Part shown: piece after piece, positions 60,204 through 64,000 of the stretch
Position numbering within the stretch: position 1 is the stretch's first letter
Layout of the letters: every line of letters begins with the position of its first letter
Source: Micromonospora radicis
GTDB taxonomy: Bacteria > Actinomycetota > Actinomycetes > Mycobacteriales > Micromonosporaceae
Direction of reading: 5' to 3'
Length of the DNA stretch: 64,000 nucleotides
Assembly: GCF_003583405.1 (NCBI RefSeq)
Contig: NZ_QXEC01000001.1
Span: 1 to 64,000 of the forward strand
Notes under the pieces: generated by a model
What the model was told of the DNA's origin: nothing
What the model saw: the letters and a program-made list of their open reading frames with translations, nothing else
Database searches by the model: none
Position numbers and translations under genes: made by a program

Positions 60204-61862
60204 ATGCGGGATCGTCGGGTCGTACTGCTCTGGACCGTGTTCACGCTGACCGCGCTGGTCTCCGTCGCGCTCGTACTGCGACGCCCCGACCACCTGTCCG
60301 ACCTGCACATCTACCACGGCGCGCTGGTCGACCTGCGGGCCGGGCGACCCCTCTACGAGTACGCGGCGGCCAACGGTGGACCGTTCACCTATCCGCCGTT
60401 CGCCGCGCTGGTGCTCTGGCCGATCACCGCCGTACCGCTCGGCGTGGCCGAGGCGATCTGGTTGGCGGCGACCTGCCTGGCGGTGATCGCCGTCGCCGTG
60501 CCGATCGGCCGCACCCTCGCCACCACGGGAGCCGGCCGCCAGGCGGATCCGGCAACCGCAGCCGGCCGTCGGCCCGATCCCGGTACGGCAGCCGGCCGGC
60601 CGCTGGCCGTCGCGGCGGTGGCCGCCGTACTCATGCTCTCCGCACCGGTGCAGAGCAACCTGCGCTTCGGTCAGGTGAGCATCTTCATCGTGCTGATGGC
60701 CCTGCTCGACGCCGTCGGCCGTCCCTCGCGTACCCGGGGAGTCCTGGTCGGCGTGGCGGCGGCGATCAAGCTCACCCCGCTGCTGTTCGTGGCCTACTTC
60801 CTGGTCTGCGGACGGTACCGGGACGCCGCCCGTGCGCTGGCCGCCTTCGTCGGCTGCGCCACTCTCGCCCTGGTCGTGCTGCCCCGGGAGAGCCTCACCT
60901 ACTGGGCGGGCACCGTGGCACAGACCTCCCGGATCGGCAACCTGGCCTCGCTGGGCAACCAGTCCGTACACGGCATGCTGCTGCGCCTCGGCCTGGACCC
61001 GGCGTACCTGCCGGTGGTCTGGGCGGTGCTGGTGGCCGGCATCTGCGCGGTGGCGTTGCTGCGGGCCCGGCAACTGGCCGCCCGGGGTCTGCCCGGGCAC
61101 GCCGCGGTGCTCGTCGGCTGCGCCACCGTGGCGGCCTCCCCGGTCTCCTGGACCCACCACCAGGTGTGGCCGGTGCTGGCCGCGATGCTGCTGGTCGGCG
61201 CCGCCGGGGTGACCCGCCGGGTGGCCGGTGCCGCGCTGCTGGCGTCGATGGTGATCTCGCTGGGAGTGGCGCTGGGGCCGGTCTCGATGCGCCCCGGCGT
61301 GCAGTTCCTGCTGGAGAACGCCCGCGCCCTCGGCGTGGTCGCGCTGTGTCTGGTGGGCTTCGGCGCCGTCGCGGTGGTCGCCGGCCGGCCGGAGCCCCGC
61401 GCCGCGTCGCGGCGGGCGTGGCTGCGGGTGGGCGTCGCCGCCGCCGGGGTACTGGCGTTCTTCGCCGTGCAGCCGCTGCCGGCGGGCGCCGACCCCACCT
61501 TCAAGGCGTACCGGATGCAGGACGTGGTCAACCCGCGCTACTTCTTCGTCTGCCGGGACGCGACCCAGTGCGCCCGGTTCGGCACGGCGGCCCCGGTCAC
61601 CTTCGGCACCCGCACCGAGAAGACCAAGGTACGCGTCAACGGGGTGGTCTCCGACCGGGTGGACCGGCTGGAGTACCACTCCGCGCCCGGTGGCCCGCCG
61701 CGCGCCATCCCGCTGCTGGCGGCCTACCCCGGCGTGCGCACCTTCTCGTTCCGCTCGGCGACGATGGCCCACGGCCGGTTGGTGGCCTACGACGCCGACG
61801 GGCACGAACTCGCCACCTACGACGAGGAACTCGCCGCCGCCCTGCGCGCCCGGCACCGGTGA
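60204..61862 (+). CDS. GT87/DUF2029-type membrane glycosyltransferase
   Basis: A 552-residue protein with about ten helices and the signature DLHIYHGALVDLRAGRPLYE followed by PFTYPPFAALVLWP of the GT87 (DUF2029) mannosyltransferases that use polyprenyl-phosphate sugars. A short linker has AGRQADPATAAGRRPDPGTAAGR repeats split across ~130-150. The C-terminal ~130 residues form a soluble domain not seen in core members. Acceptor unknown. ATG at 60204 gives MRDRRVVLLW. Confidence 0.78.
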   Translation: MRDRRVVLLWTVFTLTALVSVALVLRRPDHLSDLHIYHGALVDLRAGRPLYEYAAANGGPFTYPPFAALVLWPITAVPLGVAEAIWLAATCLAVIAVAVPIGRTLATTGAGRQADPATAAGRRPDPGTAAGRPLAVAAVAAVLMLSAPVQSNLRFGQVSIFIVLMALLDAVGRPSRTRGVLVGVAAAIKLTPLLFVAYFLVCGRYRDAARALAAFVGCATLALVVLPRESLTYWAGTVAQTSRIGNLASLGNQSVHGMLLRLGLDPAYLPVVWAVLVAGICAVALLRARQLAARGLPGHAAVLVGCATVAASPVSWTHHQVWPVLAAMLLVGAAGVTRRVAGAALLASMVISLGVALGPVSMRPGVQFLLENARALGVVALCLVGFGAVAVVAGRPEPRAASRRAWLRVGVAAAGVLAFFAVQPLPAGADPTFKAYRMQDVVNPRYFFVCRDATQCARFGTAAPVTFGTRTEKTKVRVNGVVSDRVDRLEYHSAPGGPPRAIPLLAAYPGVRTFSFRSATMAHGRLVAYDADGHELATYDEELAAALRARHR

Positions 61863-61871
61863 CCGGCACCG

Positions 61872-62042
61872 TCACTGCTCGTCGTCGAGGACCTCGGTCT
61901 CGTCGTCGTGGGAGAAGGTCACCGCCAGGTGCTCGTCGGGCTGCGGCGCCTGGGCCGGGTTGTGGTGCGGGTCGCCGTCGGGGGAGAACAGCACCGGGTC
62001 GACCTTCGCGCTCTTCTCCTGATCTTCCTCCGGCTCGGTCAC
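61872..62042 (-). CDS. 56-residue acidic hypothetical protein
   Basis: GTG at 62042 with GAGGAG 10 bases upstream opens VTEPEEDQEKSAKVDPVLFS and ends HDDETEVLDDEQ. It is acidic with no membrane segment. Small, but the site and composition support a real gene. Convergent with the glycosyltransferase. Confidence 0.6.
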   Translation of the reverse strand: MTEPEEDQEKSAKVDPVLFSPDGDPHHNPAQAPQPDEHLAVTFSHDDETEVLDDEQ

Positions 62043-62214
62043 CGACCCACTCCTCACCTCGTCGTCGCTGCATCCCGACGCTACGGGCGCGCCCATCGGC
62101 GCCGCCGTGGCGAGCGCCGGCACCACCCGATCGAGGCGCCGTCGCCGGCCACGGCAGGTGGCCTGCCGTCGAGGTTGTGCAGCAAACTGCTGCCGGTCGG
62201 GCAGCAGCAGCGCG

Positions 62215-63324
62215 TCACGGCCGCAGCAACACCGGGCCGGCGTCGATCCGGGTCCGGAACAGTGCGTACGGCTTGCGGCGCAGGTCGCGGCCACCGTTGA
62301 ACGGCGGCTGCCGGTGCACCTGGTTGGCGATCACGTACAGGTGCCGGTCGGTGGCCACGCTCAACGTGTCCGGCCAGAGCAGCCGCGCGTCGTGCACCAC
62401 CGTCTCGTACTCGCCGTCCGGTCGCCGACGCAGCACCGCGTTGTGCTCGTAGTTGGTGAGGTAGAGCCGACCGGCGTCGTCGGACTCCAGGCCGTCGGCT
62501 CCGCCGCCCTTGTCGCCCTCGTCGACCACCGTGGCGGCCACCTCGGCCTCGCCGAGCGTGCGGTCGACAAGTGCGTCGGTGGCGACGCTGTACCAGCGGC
62601 GCGTGGCCAGGGCGCAGTAGTACAGCCGGGCGCCGTCGGCGGAGATGGCGATGCCGTCGGCGCCGACGCCCACCGGCTGCGGCGCCCCCTGCGCCGGCCG
62701 GGCCAGGAACGGGCGACCCTCGACCACCGGCCGGAAGTCCGCCAGCGGCGCGGCCTTGGTCGAGGGGTGGTCGTCGAGCCGGCGCCACGACACACCGGTG
62801 GCCAGGTCGACCACGATGATCGCGTTCGGCGCGCCGTCGGCGGAGTCGGTGATGTACGCGATCCCGGCCTCCCCGCGCCGCAGGTCGAACCGTACGTCGT
62901 TGAGGTAGCTGGTGGGCAGCGCCACGTCGGGCGGGAAGGTGATGACCTGGGCGACGGTGTCGGTGCTCAGGTCGACGCGGACCAGCTTCGGGCCACCGGG
63001 GGCGGTGGGTTCGAACATCGGGCTGCCGGTGTCCAGCGCCCACAGCCGGTCGGCCGGATCGACCACGACGCTCTGCACCGAGACGAACGCGGACTCGTCG
63101 GTGTTGCCCGACGGGGTGTTCCACCGCAGGTCGGGGAAGGGCACCTCGCGTCCCCGACGCAGCTCGACCACGGTCGCCGGAACCGGGTCACCCCAGCGGG
63201 GGAAGTTGACGAAGATCCGGCCCCGGTGCGAGACGGTCACGCCGGTGGGCATGGCCTTCCGGAACCGGTGTACGACCTCCAGCGTGCCGACCGGTTCGTC
63301 GGTGGGCAGTCCGGTCCACATCAT
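62215..63324 (-). CDS. Royal-jelly/yellow or SMP-30-like beta-propeller protein
   Basis: A 369-residue protein without signal peptide. VEVVHRFRKAMPTGVTVSHR-like start, then RLWALDTGSPMFEPTAPGGP, DVRFDLRRGEAGIAYITDSA and GADGIAISADGARLYYCALA, matching the major-royal-jelly/yellow propeller and related lactonase-like proteins. Enzyme activity is not established. AGGAGG precedes two ATGs at 63324/63321. Confidence 0.8.
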   Translation of the reverse strand: MMWTGLPTDEPVGTLEVVHRFRKAMPTGVTVSHRGRIFVNFPRWGDPVPATVVELRRGREVPFPDLRWNTPSGNTDESAFVSVQSVVVDPADRLWALDTGSPMFEPTAPGGPKLVRVDLSTDTVAQVITFPPDVALPTSYLNDVRFDLRRGEAGIAYITDSADGAPNAIIVVDLATGVSWRRLDDHPSTKAAPLADFRPVVEGRPFLARPAQGAPQPVGVGADGIAISADGARLYYCALATRRWYSVATDALVDRTLGEAEVAATVVDEGDKGGGADGLESDDAGRLYLTNYEHNAVLRRRPDGEYETVVHDARLLWPDTLSVATDRHLYVIANQVHRQPPFNGGRDLRRKPYALFRTRIDAGPVLLRP

Positions 63325-63529
63325 TCGACCTCCTGTCGCACACGGTCACATTCATGTGCCTCATAGTTATAGTCGCAGATAAACCGGGGCGTTCCCGGCC
63401 AGCGGTCAGCCATCCGACCGAACCGGTGGAAACGGATTCGTCACCCAACCGTCACATGTCCGCGCGGTGCCCGCCACCTGACCGGTGCAGGGTGGGTGCC
63501 CGACCGATCCGACGTGGGAGGAGGCCGGC

Positions 63530-64000
63530 ATGGCCGTCGTCCTGGACGACCACCTGGTCACCCTGACCTGTGACAACTGCGGGGACACCGTCACCGGCCC
63601 GCGCCCACCCGCCGACGGCGAGGTGGTCTGGACGCTGCTCTCCGAGCACGGCTGGGGCGGCTCGCCACTGGCCGCCGGCCCGCACCGCTGCGCGCACTGC
63701 ATCCGGCTCGGCCCGGCCGCCGGCGGCGTACCCGGCGGAATCCTCGGCATCGAGCACATCGACGGCGTGACGGTGGTGACCGTCGCCGGTGACGTGGACC
63801 TCGACACCGGCGACACGCTGCGCCTGGCCCTGCGGCACGCCGCCGACATGGGCGGTGACGTCCTGATCGACCTCGGTCGTACCGACCTGCTCGACTCCAC
63901 CGCCCTCGGCCTGCTGGTCCGCGCCCACCGCACCGCCGCCGAACGGGGCGCCCGCGTCTGCGTCGCGGTCACCTCGCCCCTGATCCGCCAGGTGCTACAG
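63530..64000 (+). CDS. Zinc-ribbon plus STAS-domain protein, 3' end outside the window
   Basis: Partial gene of 157 codons. The N-terminal ~58 residues hold two CxxC pairs (Cys14/Cys17 and Cys54/Cys57) in LTCDNCGDTV and HRCAHCIR, a likely zinc ribbon. A STAS domain follows from ~72 (DGVTVVTVAGDVDLDTGDTL) with Ser123 in LLDSTALGLLVRAH at the phosphorylation site of SpoIIAA-type antagonists. It may respond to an anti-sigma kinase. ATG at 63530 follows GGAGGAGG. Confidence 0.75.
   Translation, partial: MAVVLDDHLVTLTCDNCGDTVTGPRPPADGEVVWTLLSEHGWGGSPLAAGPHRCAHCIRLGPAAGGVPGGILGIEHIDGVTVVTVAGDVDLDTGDTLRLALRHAADMGGDVLIDLGRTDLLDSTALGLLVRAHRTAAERGARVCVAVTSPLIRQVLQ

Noticed and set aside
60117-61856. 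Minus-strand frame opposite the GT87-type gene
   Set aside because: Composition is Gly/Arg/His-rich noise, while the plus frame shows regular membrane helices.
62043-62214. Further gene fragment between the acidic protein and the propeller gene
   Set aside because: Frames such as LLLPDRQQFAAQPRRQ have no recognisable family and no start.

Overview
The window is very GC-rich, densely packed actinobacterial chromosome. The gene content points to a Micromonosporaceae-type soil or marine actinomycete: DUF2332, amphi-Trp and roadblock proteins, ECF and LuxR regulation, CBM2-bearing secreted hydrolases, WxL-like surface proteins and GTG starts with GGAGG sites. The genus is inferred from style, not proven. 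I see no rRNA, tRNA, CRISPR array, insertion sequence or prophage.

Layout. 1-10.9 kb is housekeeping and small metabolic genes (Sua5/YrdC, SpoU rRNA methyltransferase, VOC protein, DUF1275, glycogen-debranching-type enzyme, pentapeptide-repeat protein, PPOX protein, LemA plus a large membrane partner), with two decayed gene remnants. 10.9-20 kb holds a CopC-like membrane protein and then a four-gene secreted arabinan-type cluster: two GH43 enzymes sharing an unclassified C-terminal module, a WxL-like protein and its DUF916-like membrane partner. A LacI-type operator sits in the promoter. 20-25 kb has a lipoprotein, a P-loop kinase-like protein, and a NarL-type two-component pair with a membrane protein. 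25-34 kb has a two-gene lipoprotein operon of unknown function, DUF2332, a subtilisin, and a three-gene membrane operon of unknown function with ATGA overlaps. 34-40.7 kb contains MOSC, a frameshifted lipoprotein, a striking 38-bp palindrome, an XRE regulator facing methionine aminopeptidase, and an ECF sigma/anti-sigma pair facing a beta-propeller lipoprotein.

40.7-60 kb is a xylan utilisation region. Secreted GH10-CBM2 xylanase, CE1-type esterase-CBM2 and a ricin/beta-helix protein would attack the polymer outside. An Lpl-type ABC importer (binding protein plus two permeases, no ATPase here) would import oligomers. GH3, GH39, GH67 and CE7 enzymes without signal peptides would finish them in the cytoplasm. 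Palindromes of the CGAAA-N-TTTCG type lie before the GH3 operon, before the LacI-family gene and before the xylanase. The local LacI-family gene itself is an internal-deletion pseudogene. 60-64 kb has a GT87-type membrane glycosyltransferase, a 56-residue acidic protein, a royal-jelly/SMP-30-like propeller and a truncated STAS-domain protein running off the end.

Two themes recur. One is gene decay by internal deletion: oxidoreductase, methyltransferase, lipoprotein, thioesterase-like, EamA/LysR pair and LacI. The other is short in-frame tandem duplication in linkers and signal regions. All functional statements rest on reading the sequence and remembered family features; no database search was run.
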